Origin: Gemmatimonadaceae bacterium
Lineage (GTDB): Bacteria; Gemmatimonadota; Gemmatimonadetes; Gemmatimonadales; Gemmatimonadaceae
NCBI GenBank assembly: GCA_025451425.1
Contig: JANWKK010000046.1
Span: 1-7,976, forward strand
Reading direction: 5' to 3'
Length of the DNA stretch: 7,976 nt
The notes beneath the pieces were generated by a model. The model was given only the letters and a program-made list of their open reading frames with translations, had not been told where the DNA came from and ran no database searches. The position numbers and the translations under genes were made by a program. How positions within the stretch are numbered: position 1 is the stretch's first letter; every line of letters begins with the position of its first letter. Of this stretch, positions 1 through 5,817 are shown piece by piece.

Positions 1-2
1 CC

Positions 3-50
3 GCGCCTTCGAGCCGCGCGTGCGGCTGCGCCGACGATTGCTGCACCTAA
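3..50 (+). CDS. C-terminal end of an upstream gene with a cysteine-rich tail (possibly arsenite methyltransferase ArsM)
   Basis: Only the last 15 codons and a TAA stop (48-50) are in the window. This frame has G or C at the third base of nearly every codon, whereas the other two forward frames do not, so I take it as the coding one. The peptide ends SSRACGCADDCCT, with four cysteines in the last nine residues. Cysteine-rich tails are common at the C-terminus of bacterial arsenite S-adenosylmethionine methyltransferases (ArsM), and the next genes are arsenic genes, so ArsM is a reasonable but unproven guess. Another metal- or arsenic-binding protein would also fit. The gap to the following gene is 22 bp, which suggests one transcript. 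Confidence 0.4.
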   Translation, partial: APSSRACGCADDCCT

Positions 51-72
51 CGACTATCAAAGCGAGTACTTT

Positions 73-543
73 ATGATTGCTACCAAGACAACCCACATGA
101 CACCGCAGCTTCGCGGGGCGCGTACGACCGACCTTCCGGCAATCGAGCAGTTGCTCGTCTCGTCGGAGCTTCCTCTCGCCGGCGTCGCGGAAAGTCTGCC
201 TGCATTCGTCGTCGCCGAAGCCGATGGAGCCATCGTGGGCATCGCGGGCCTCGAAGTCTGCCAGGACAATGCGTTGCTGCGCTCCGTCGCCGTCACTCCC
301 GAATGGCGGTCGCGCGGCCTGGGCCGTGCTCTCGTGAGCCGTGTCATCGCCAACGCGGACGCGCGCGGGCTTCGTGCGCTTTACCTCCTGACCACGACGG
401 CCGAGACCTACTTCCCGAGCTTTGGCTTCCAGCAAGTCGCGCGCGATGAGGTGCCGCCGGACGTGCGCCGCACCGAAGAATTTCAGAAGACATGTCCCGA
501 GACGGCCGTCGTTATGTGCCGCTACTGTGACGAAGCGGCGTGA
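73..543 (+). CDS. arsN2: ArsN2-type GNAT acetyltransferase of the arsenic-resistance operon
   Basis: This 156-residue protein is a single GNAT domain. The acetyl-CoA binding motif A is seen as SVAVTPEWRSRGLGRAL, with the R-x-x-G-x-G signature at residues 79-84. A second conserved stretch, YLLTTTAETYFPSFGF (about 104-119), and the end around RDEVPPDVRRTEEF (124-137) match the small acetyltransferases called ArsN2 that sit in ars operons. The related ArsN1 acetylates the organoarsenical antibiotic arsinothricin; the substrate of ArsN2 is not settled, so the reaction is inferred only as acetyl transfer from acetyl-CoA in the cytoplasm. The start is uncertain. ATG 73 has no clear ribosome site, and in-frame ATG 97 would begin MTPQLRGARTTDLP, closer to the usual family start. 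It lies 22 bp after the upstream gene and 36 bp before arsC. Confidence 0.85.
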   Translation: MIATKTTHMTPQLRGARTTDLPAIEQLLVSSELPLAGVAESLPAFVVAEADGAIVGIAGLEVCQDNALLRSVAVTPEWRSRGLGRALVSRVIANADARGLRALYLLTTTAETYFPSFGFQQVARDEVPPDVRRTEEFQKTCPETAVVMCRYCDEAA

Positions 544-579
544 CCATTTGGCGCGCATCGATCCCGATCCGGAGAGAAC

Positions 580-1149
580 ATGCCTACGTTCCAGTCTTCT
601 CACAGCAGCATCCGCCCCATACGATCGCCGCTCCGCGTGCTCTTTTTGTGCACGCGCAACTCCGCGCGGAGCCAGATCGCTGAAGCGCTAATGCGCAGCA
701 AGATCGAACGCGTCGCTGCCGGACGATTCGAGGTGGCGAGTGCCGGCGCCACGCCTGCGTCGGGCGTTCATCCGCTCGCCCTCCAAGCGCTGCGCGATTA
801 CGGGATCGATTGGAGCGCCGCGAAACCCAAGTCGATCGACAGCCTTCACGGCGAGCATTGGGATCTCATCATCACTGTCTGCGATCGCGCAAAGGAAACG
901 TGCCCGGTTTTTCCGGGACAGCCTGCCTTCGCGCACTGGGGAATGGATGATCCGTCCGATATCGAAGGCGGCGACGATGCCCGCCGGCGCGCATTTCGTA
1001 GCGTCTTGAGCTACCTCGCTCGGCGAATCGATCTCCTGCTTGCGCTCCCAGTGGAACGTCTCGAGCGCATCGCGCTCGAGCGGCGCGCACAGGCGATCGC
1101 GGACGAAGTGCCGATACCACGCACGATCTCCACGCTCGAGCTGCAGTGA
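580..1149 (+). CDS. arsC: Arsenate reductase ArsC, thioredoxin-coupled low-molecular-weight phosphatase type
   Basis: This enzyme reduces arsenate to arsenite in the cytoplasm. The 189-residue protein has the phosphatase-like P-loop LFLCTRNSARS, a C-x5-R-S motif with nucleophile Cys24 and Arg30. Two further cysteines lie in TVCDRAKETCPVFPG (Cys101 and Cys108), and HWGMDDPS (119-126) carries the conserved Asp-Pro. Three cysteines in this spacing are the disulfide-relay set of the Staphylococcus pI258-type enzymes, so thioredoxin is the likely electron donor. The protein is longer than the usual 130-140 residues: about 17 residues precede the first strand, and a basic helical tail of about 35 residues follows the core. 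The start is supported by GGAGAG at 571-576. Its TGA overlaps the next gene's ATG by one base, so the two are probably translated together. Confidence 0.93.
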   Translation: MPTFQSSHSSIRPIRSPLRVLFLCTRNSARSQIAEALMRSKIERVAAGRFEVASAGATPASGVHPLALQALRDYGIDWSAAKPKSIDSLHGEHWDLIITVCDRAKETCPVFPGQPAFAHWGMDDPSDIEGGDDARRRAFRSVLSYLARRIDLLLALPVERLERIALERRAQAIADEVPIPRTISTLELQ

Positions 1150-1922
1150 TGCGGTATGCGCTGATCTCCGACATCCACGCGAATCTGCCAGCGCTGGAAG
1201 CGGTACTGGCGGACATCGCCGGACAGCGGGATGTAGGAGCAACGTATCATCTCGGAGACCTGGTCGGATACGCCCCCTGGCCTAACGAGGTCGTCGCGCG
1301 GCTGCGCGAAGCCGGCATTCCCGGTGTCGCCGGCAACTACGATTCGACCGTTGCCACCGACTACAAGCACTGTGGTTGCCGGTACGAGGATGCACGCCAG
1401 GAAGAGCTCTCGCACATCTCATATCAGTGGACGCGCGAGCACGTCTCGAGCGAGACGAAGGCATACCTCGACGCGCTGCCCTTTCGCGTCGACCTCCGTC
1501 CCCTCGGCGGCCACGTCGCTGGTCCAACGGTCGTGCTGCTGCACGGCAATCAGGCGCTCAACACCGTCTACTCGTACCAGGAACGGCCGGATGCGTCTCT
1601 CGAGAAGATGGGAACGGCCGTCGGAGCACGGGCGGGCGATGTCGTTTGCTTTGGGCATACACATCTACCATGGCATCGCGTTGTCGCAGGCGTTCACTTC
1701 ATTAATACCGGAAGCGCCGGACGTCCAAAGGATGGCGATTCGCGAGCTGGCTACGTGCTGCTCGATATCGCTGCCGTCGAGCCGAGTGTGAACGTGCAGT
1801 TCAAGCGCGTCGAGTACGACGTCGAGCGGGCGGCCCGGGAGATCGTGCGCAGCGGATTGCCTAACGATTTAGCGGATTTTCTGCGAACCGGTGGCAAGGC
1901 GACCGCAGTGGTCGATGGTTGA
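1149..1922 (+). CDS. Calcineurin-like metallophosphoesterase (YfcE/MJ0936-like) inside the ars cluster
   Basis: This is a 257-residue protein of the Metallophos_2 fold. Two-metal-site motifs appear in order: SDIHAN (Asp8, His10), GDLVGY (Asp37), GNYD (Asn63, Asp65), LLHGN (His132) and GHTH (170, 172), followed by NTGSAGRPKDGD (186-197). The set is complete, so it should be an active, soluble phosphomonoesterase or phosphodiesterase using Mn2+, Fe or similar metals. Its substrate cannot be read from sequence. A loop H-C-G-C-R-Y at 74-79 adds a Cys-x-Cys pair that is not part of the catalytic core. ATG 1149 overlaps the arsC stop (TGATG); an adjacent GTG at 1146 would add one residue. The end overlaps the aquaporin start by 8 bp. 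The tight coupling suggests an arsenic- or phosphate-related role, but this is inference. Confidence 0.88.
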   Translation: MRYALISDIHANLPALEAVLADIAGQRDVGATYHLGDLVGYAPWPNEVVARLREAGIPGVAGNYDSTVATDYKHCGCRYEDARQEELSHISYQWTREHVSSETKAYLDALPFRVDLRPLGGHVAGPTVVLLHGNQALNTVYSYQERPDASLEKMGTAVGARAGDVVCFGHTHLPWHRVVAGVHFINTGSAGRPKDGDSRAGYVLLDIAAVEPSVNVQFKRVEYDVERAAREIVRSGLPNDLADFLRTGGKATAVVDG

Positions 1923-2637
1923 CGCTGGAGCGCGTGACTGGCGCGCGTACGCCGCCGAAGCGATCGGTACCTTCGCGCTCGTCGCGATTGGACCGGGAGC
2001 GGTCATGGTCGCGGCGAAGACCGGCGCGTTTGGGGTTGCCGGCGTTGCCCTGGCCTTCGGGCTCGTCATCACGATCGTCGTCGCCGCGACGGGACATCTC
2101 GGAGGCGCTCACATCAATCCTGCGGTCACGATCAGCTTCTGGTCTGTCCGGCGTTTTCCCGGACGGGATGTAATTCCATATGTCGTTGCGCAGTGCGCGG
2201 GCGCGATCGGCGCGTCGGCGCTGCTCGCATGGTTACTCGGTCCCGTCGGGAAGTTCGGTGCGACGATACCCGCTCTGTCGCTCGATCGCGCGTTCGTAGT
2301 CGAGGCTGGATACTCCGCCTTACTCGGATTCGTGATCATCAGTGTGGCGACGGATGCTCGAACGCCCCCATCAGTTGCTCCATTTGCGATCGGAGCAACC
2401 GTCTTTGCGGGGGCGCTCGTGACTGGTCCGCTGACCGGTGGGAGCTTCAATCCCGCGCGCTCGCTTGGCCCTGCGCTCGTTGGCAACATCTGGACGGCGC
2501 ACTGGCTCTATTGGGTCGCGCCGATCCTGGGGATGGTGATTGCGATGCGCGCGTATGAAATCCTGCGATGGGCTCACGGGCCGCCGCAGGTTGAGAGTCG
2601 CACGGGAGTAGAGGGGCCGTTGGAGAGCACAGGATAG
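1915..2637 (+). CDS. Aquaporin/MIP-family channel, probable arsenite exit channel (AqpS-like)
   Basis: This 240-residue integral membrane protein has both halves of the aquaporin repeat: GGAHINPAVT with NPA at 68-70 and GGSFNPARSLGPA with NPAR at 179-182. Six hydrophobic segments fit the family. Aligned by eye to E. coli AqpZ, the selectivity filter is Phe48, Ala167, Gly176 and Arg182; AqpZ has Phe, His, Thr and Arg. Losing the His and Thr should widen the pore, as in solute channels. In ars operons such as that of Sinorhizobium, AqpS lets arsenite made by ArsC leave down its gradient, and this position after arsC fits the same role. I chose ATG 1915, which overlaps the previous gene by 8 bp; GTG 1891 in the same frame would add eight residues. 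No strong ribosome site favours either. The C-terminal 20 residues are polar. Confidence 0.87.
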   Translation: MVDAGARDWRAYAAEAIGTFALVAIGPGAVMVAAKTGAFGVAGVALAFGLVITIVVAATGHLGGAHINPAVTISFWSVRRFPGRDVIPYVVAQCAGAIGASALLAWLLGPVGKFGATIPALSLDRAFVVEAGYSALLGFVIISVATDARTPPSVAPFAIGATVFAGALVTGPLTGGSFNPARSLGPALVGNIWTAHWLYWVAPILGMVIAMRAYEILRWAHGPPQVESRTGVEGPLESTG

Positions 2638-2668
2638 CGGCTGGATCAATTGGAGTTGTTGTGGAGCT

Positions 2669-2681
2669 CGCTAAACTAGCG
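2669..2681. repeat. Short perfect inverted repeat after the channel gene
   Basis: CGCTA and TAGCG face each other around a 3-base AAC loop, 32 bp after the channel stop codon. The stem is only 5 bp and has no T-rich tail, so it is not convincing as a terminator. It lies just upstream of the Pho-box-like repeats and could be part of a binding site or chance. Confidence 0.3.
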
Positions 2682-2685
2682 CGGG

Positions 2686-2725
2686 CTGTTACACGTCCGT
2701 TACAGAACATTCCGGGCTGCGTTAC
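2686..2725 (+). promoter_or_regulatory. Pho-box-like direct repeats upstream of pstS
   Basis: CTGTTAC (2686-2692) and CCGTTAC (2697-2703) are 7-bp units separated by a 4-bp linker, so they repeat every 11 bp. A third unit, GCGTTAC (2719-2725), falls exactly 22 bp after the second, again in helical phase; the intervening slot (2708-2714) does not match. The E. coli PhoB box is two 7-bp CTGTCAT-like repeats with a 4-bp linker, and the box takes the place of a -35 element. The layout and position before pstS therefore fit PhoB-type control by phosphate starvation. No phoB or phoR lies in the window. The first two units can also be read as an imperfect palindrome (CTGTTAC with GTTACAG), so another regulator is possible. 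No strong -10 box is evident. Confidence 0.62.
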
Positions 2726-2746
2726 CGGGGCCCGCGAATCTCCGAG

Positions 2747-2780
2747 GGCGGCGATCTATCCCGGTCGCCGCCATTTTCTT
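2747..2780 (+). terminator. GC-rich hairpin with T-rich tail just before pstS (terminator or leader attenuator)
   Basis: GGCGGCGA (2747-2754) pairs perfectly with TCGCCGCC (2765-2772) around a 10-base loop and is followed by ATTTTCTT (2773-2780). This is the form of an intrinsic terminator. It could end transcripts coming from the ars genes. If the pstS promoter starts upstream of it, it would instead lie in the pstS leader. ACCGGG (2724-2729) is complementary to CCCGGT (2760-2765) in the loop and first base of the 3' arm, so an alternative fold is possible. Confidence 0.5.
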
Positions 2781-2784
2781 CACT

Positions 2785-2788
2785 GGAG
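2785..2788 (+). promoter_or_regulatory. Ribosome binding site fixing the GTG start of pstS
   Basis: GGAG lies 6 bases before GTG 2795. The nearby ATG at 2793 reads straight into TGA, so GTG is the only workable start with this site. Confidence 0.65.
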
Positions 2789-2794
2789 CGGAAT

Positions 2795-3892
2795 GTGACG
2801 CGATTCTCTCTCGTTCTCGGCGCGGCGACCATCGCAATGGCGTGCTCGAGCGGCGCCGACAACAGCAAGAAAGACAGCAGCGCAGGAGCTCCAGCCGCTG
2901 CGGCAACTCAATCTGGAAGTGGCGCGGCGCTCACCGGCGCGGGCGCGACCTTTCCTAATCCGATTTACTCGAAGTGGTTCGACACTTACGCGACCAAGAC
3001 GGGCGTCAAGATCAATTATCAATCGATCGGCTCGGGCGGCGGCATCAGTCAGCTTTCGGCGCAGACGGTCGACTTCGGCGCCAGCGATGCGCCGATGACA
3101 GATGAAGAGATGAGCAAGGCCAAAGGCGGCCCGATCCAGCACATTCCGACAGTGCTCGGCGCGGTGTGTCTCACGTACAACCTGCCCGAGGTCACGCAAA
3201 CACTCAACTTTAGCGGCGACCTCATCGCCGATATTTTCCTCGGCAAAATCACGAAGTGGAACGATCCGCGAATCGGTGCTTTGAACAAGGGCGTGAATCT
3301 TCCCAATCGCGACATCGTGGTTGTCCATCGCTCCGACGGCAGCGGCACGAGCTACATCTTCACCGATTATCTCAGCGCCGTTAGTCCAACTTGGAAAACG
3401 GCTCCAGGCAAGGGAAAGGATGTGGCGTGGCCTGTGGGCCTTGGCGCGAAAGGGAACGAAGGCGTCACTGGCCAGGTTAAGCAGACGCCGGGAGCCCTGG
3501 GTTATGTCGAGCTCGCGTACGCGCGACAGAACAAGCTGCCGACCGCGGCGATTCGAAATGCATCGGGACAGTTCGTGCAGCCCTCGATCGAAGCGGTGAC
3601 GGCGGCGGCAGCTGGCGCAATTGCGAAGCTTCCCGCGGCCACCGATTATCGAATCTCGATCGTCAATGCGCCCGGAGCACAGTCGTATCCCATCTCCTCG
3701 TTCACGTGGATCCTCATCTACAAGAACGAGCCTAACGCGGAGAAGGGAAAGCAGCTCATGGATTTTCTCCATTGGGCGCTCCATGACGGCGAGCAGCTCG
3801 CGCCAACCTTGGACTATGCGCCACTGCCGTCGGTGCTCGTAACGAGACTCGATTCGACGCTCGCCACGATCAAAGTCGGCGCGACGTCGTGA
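2795..3892 (+). CDS. pstS: Phosphate-binding protein PstS of the Pst ABC transporter
   Basis: This 365-residue protein captures phosphate outside the inner membrane and delivers it to PstC/PstA. A short leader, Arg3 then a hydrophobic stretch, ends in AMAC with Cys17 as the probable lipidated residue; the lipobox is slightly unusual (Met at -2). A Ser/Ala-rich linker (18-45) follows. The binding domain has GAGATFPNPIYSKW (48-61), GSGGG (79-83), DFGASDAP (93-100), HRSDGSGT (178-185), GALGY (233-237) and YPISSFTWI (298-306), the expected phosphate-contact motifs. Length and order are normal for PstS after allowing for the linker. Upstream lie a Pho-box-like array and a hairpin, so this gene probably heads its own phosphate-controlled transcript. 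Its TGA overlaps the GTG start of pstC by 4 bp. Confidence 0.96.
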   Translation: MTRFSLVLGAATIAMACSSGADNSKKDSSAGAPAAAATQSGSGAALTGAGATFPNPIYSKWFDTYATKTGVKINYQSIGSGGGISQLSAQTVDFGASDAPMTDEEMSKAKGGPIQHIPTVLGAVCLTYNLPEVTQTLNFSGDLIADIFLGKITKWNDPRIGALNKGVNLPNRDIVVVHRSDGSGTSYIFTDYLSAVSPTWKTAPGKGKDVAWPVGLGAKGNEGVTGQVKQTPGALGYVELAYARQNKLPTAAIRNASGQFVQPSIEAVTAAAAGAIAKLPAATDYRISIVNAPGAQSYPISSFTWILIYKNEPNAEKGKQLMDFLHWALHDGEQLAPTLDYAPLPSVLVTRLDSTLATIKVGATS

Positions 3893-4896
3893 CCGAGATC
3901 GTCGCGCGCGACGCCGCGCACGTCGCTTCCGCCACGACAAGCCCAGCACCGTCACGGCCATCGCGCAGTTGGACCGAGATCGGCACGGAGATCGGCGATC
4001 GCGTCTATTCATGGTCGATCGTCGGCTTCGCGTCGCTCGTTCCAATCCTCCTGCTGCTCATTTTCGTTTCCGTCGGCGCCGCAGCCTGGCCGGCGCTACG
4101 CACCTTTGGGTTCACGTTTCTCACGTCGAGCGACTGGGACCCCGTCGCTCAGCATTTTGGTGCGGCGCCGGCCATTTTCGGCACGATCGTTTCCTCGATC
4201 CTCGCGTTGCTCATCGCAACGCCGCTCGCCATCGGGGTTGCCGTCTTTCTCTCCGAATTCGCACCCGGATGGCTTCGGCAGCCGGTGGCATTCACGGTTG
4301 ATCTGCTCGCCGCGGTTCCCAGCGTCGTCTATGGCTTCTGGGGCATTTACATCCTCGTGCCAATTTTGCGGCAGGACGTGATGCCGTTCCTTCGCGACAC
4401 GCTCCATCTCGGCGTGCTGCCATTGTTTTCCGGCCCGGCGTACGGCCCCAGCATGCTCGCTGCGGGAGTGATTCTGGCCATCATGTGTCTGCCGTACATT
4501 TCGGCGGTCACGCGCGAAGTATTGGCTGCGGTGCCGCGTTCTCAGCGTGAGGCAGCACTCGCGTTAGGCGCGACGCGCTGGGAAGTCATCCGCGACGCGA
4601 TCATCCCCTACGCGCGTTCCGGTATCATCGGCGGTATCATGCTCGGGCTGGGGCGCGCATTGGGCGAGACGATGGCGGTAACGATGGTCATCGGCAATCG
4701 CCACGAGATCGCCGCCTCCCTCTTCGCGCCGGGCTACACGATGGCGTCGCTGATCGCCAACGAGTTCAACGAGGCCACTGGCGACCTGCACAAGTCGTCT
4801 CTGATGGCGGTCGGCTTCGTGCTGCTCCTCGTGACGTTCGTCGTCAATGCGCTCGCACGTTGGCTTGTCTGGCAGACGGCACGGGAGCGCCGATGA
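3889..4896 (+). CDS. pstC: Phosphate ABC transporter permease PstC
   Basis: This 335-residue inner-membrane permease forms the phosphate channel with PstA. Six hydrophobic segments are visible, roughly 44-66, 96-121, 138-160, 187-207, 244-268 and 306-325. The cytoplasmic EAA loop, [15 protein letters not shown] (220-234), is the contact site for PstB. FGAAPAIFGTIVSS (90-103) and the segment around VPSVVYGFWGIYIL (143-156) are typical of PstC. About 30 polar, Ala/Ser/Pro-rich residues precede the conserved part. The start is GTG 3889, overlapping the pstS stop (GTGA); there is no strong ribosome site, so translation is probably coupled to pstS. The stop overlaps the pstA start in an ATGA. Confidence 0.95.
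   Translation: MTEIVARDAAHVASATTSPAPSRPSRSWTEIGTEIGDRVYSWSIVGFASLVPILLLLIFVSVGAAAWPALRTFGFTFLTSSDWDPVAQHFGAAPAIFGTIVSSILALLIATPLAIGVAVFLSEFAPGWLRQPVAFTVDLLAAVPSVVYGFWGIYILVPILRQDVMPFLRDTLHLGVLPLFSGPAYGPSMLAAGVILAIMCLPYISAVTREVLAAVPRSQREAALALGATRWEVIRDAIIPYARSGIIGGIMLGLGRALGETMAVTMVIGNRHEIAASLFAPGYTMASLIANEFNEATGDLHKSSLMAVGFVLLLVTFVVNALARWLVWQTARERR
4883..4887 (+). promoter_or_regulatory. Ribosome binding site fixing the ATG 4893 start of pstA
   Basis: GGGAG lies 5 bases before ATG 4893 and inside the end of pstC. It favours this start over the in-frame TTG at 4860. Confidence 0.7.
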
Positions 4897-5810
4897 CTAA
4901 TCCAGCGAACAATCGGTCCCGTGCGCCGAGCGGGCGCCAGCGTGCGGTGGCCGAGCGCACCGAAAAGACCATCAGACGTCGGCGCATTCGCAGCGCCATC
5001 ATGGTCGGCCTCATGTACGCCGCGGCGCTGATCGCCATTCTGCCGTTGATTTTCATCATCATCCACCTCGTGCGTCTCGGCGGCAGCTCGATCAACGTCG
5101 CCTTCTTCACGAAGATGCCGAAGCCACCCGGTGAACCCGGCGGCGGGATGGCTAACGCCATTGTCGGGACTTTGATCATCATCGGACTGGCAAGTGCCGT
5201 TGGCTTGCCTGTGGGAATCGGCGCAGGGCTCTACCTCGCGGAGAAGCAGGCGACGTTCCTTGCGACGACGGTCCGCTATCTCGCCGACGTCCTGAACGGT
5301 CTCCCGTCGATCGTGATGGGGATCTTCGCCTGGGAACTGCTCGTGAGGCCCATGAACCACTTTTCGGCACTCGCGGGCGGCGTTGCCCTCGGCGCGATGA
5401 TGATTCCGATGGTCACGCGGACGACGGAGGAGATGGTGCGGCTCGTACCGATCTCGCTTCGTGAAGCGGCGCTCGCGTTAGGCTATTCCCGCTGGCGAAC
5501 CTCGCTCTCGATCGTTCTGCGCACAGCGCTTGGCGGCATCGTCACCGGTGCGCTTGTCGCGATGGCCCGAATCGCGGGTGAAACTGCTCCGCTTCTGTTC
5601 ACCACGTTAGGCAACGCGTTCTGGTCGACGTCGCTCAAGGCACCCATTGCGGCGCTTCCGCTTCAGATCTTTACTTATGCAATCACCCCTTACGACAACT
5701 GGATCGCGCAAGCTTGGGCGGGCGCCCTTGTCCTCGTCGCCATTGTCTTCGTCATCAGCCTCGCCGCGCGCGTCGCAACCCGACGGCGCTTCGGCGTCGC
5801 CGCCGACTGA
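4893..5810 (+). CDS. pstA: Phosphate ABC transporter permease PstA
   Basis: This 305-residue protein is the second half of the phosphate membrane channel. The first 33 residues are polar and arginine-rich, as expected on the cytoplasmic side, followed by a membrane segment at about 36-60. The loop [23 protein letters not shown] (71-93; key residues are the Pro pair and Gly triplet) is characteristic of PstA. Further membrane segments lie near 90-115, 130-152, 160-175, 205-228 and 275-295. The EAA loop is [15 protein letters not shown] (190-204), nearly the same as that of PstC. An in-frame TTG at 4860 would add 11 residues, but GGGAG and the 4-bp ATGA overlap with pstC support ATG 4893. The gene ends 7 bp before the likely start of the first pstB. 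Confidence 0.95.
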   Translation: MTNPANNRSRAPSGRQRAVAERTEKTIRRRRIRSAIMVGLMYAAALIAILPLIFIIIHLVRLGGSSINVAFFTKMPKPPGEPGGGMANAIVGTLIIIGLASAVGLPVGIGAGLYLAEKQATFLATTVRYLADVLNGLPSIVMGIFAWELLVRPMNHFSALAGGVALGAMMIPMVTRTTEEMVRLVPISLREAALALGYSRWRTSLSIVLRTALGGIVTGALVAMARIAGETAPLLFTTLGNAFWSTSLKAPIAALPLQIFTYAITPYDNWIAQAWAGALVLVAIVFVISLAARVATRRRFGVAAD

Positions 5811-5817
5811 AGCCGGC

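Noticed and set aside
2..76. Alternative upstream reading frame ending in TGA 74-76 that overlaps ATG 73 in an ATGA
   Set aside because: Attractive overlap, but codons in this frame lack the GC-rich third base and the peptide is arginine-heavy; the frame ending at 50 is better. Kept as an alternative.
688..1242. Minus-strand open frame opposite arsC
   Set aside because: No family resemblance, and it is antisense to an arsC with full catalytic motifs.
2650..2677. Possible promoter TTGGAG - 16 bp - TAAACT after the channel gene
   Set aside because: Only 3 of 6 and 4 of 6 matches to the usual elements, and the -10 would lie upstream of the Pho-box-like repeats; too weak to annotate.
2780..4045. 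A 421-codon open frame on the minus strand covering all of pstS
   Set aside because: It is extremely arginine-rich with no recognisable domain, and it is exactly what the GC-biased codons of pstS produce on the opposite strand. No ribosome site or independent support.
5647..5817. Long N-terminal extension of the first pstB into pstA
   Set aside because: The encoded sequence is low-complexity Ser/Pro and lacks the third-base GC bias seen in the pstA frame over the same bases, so it is a shadow of pstA.
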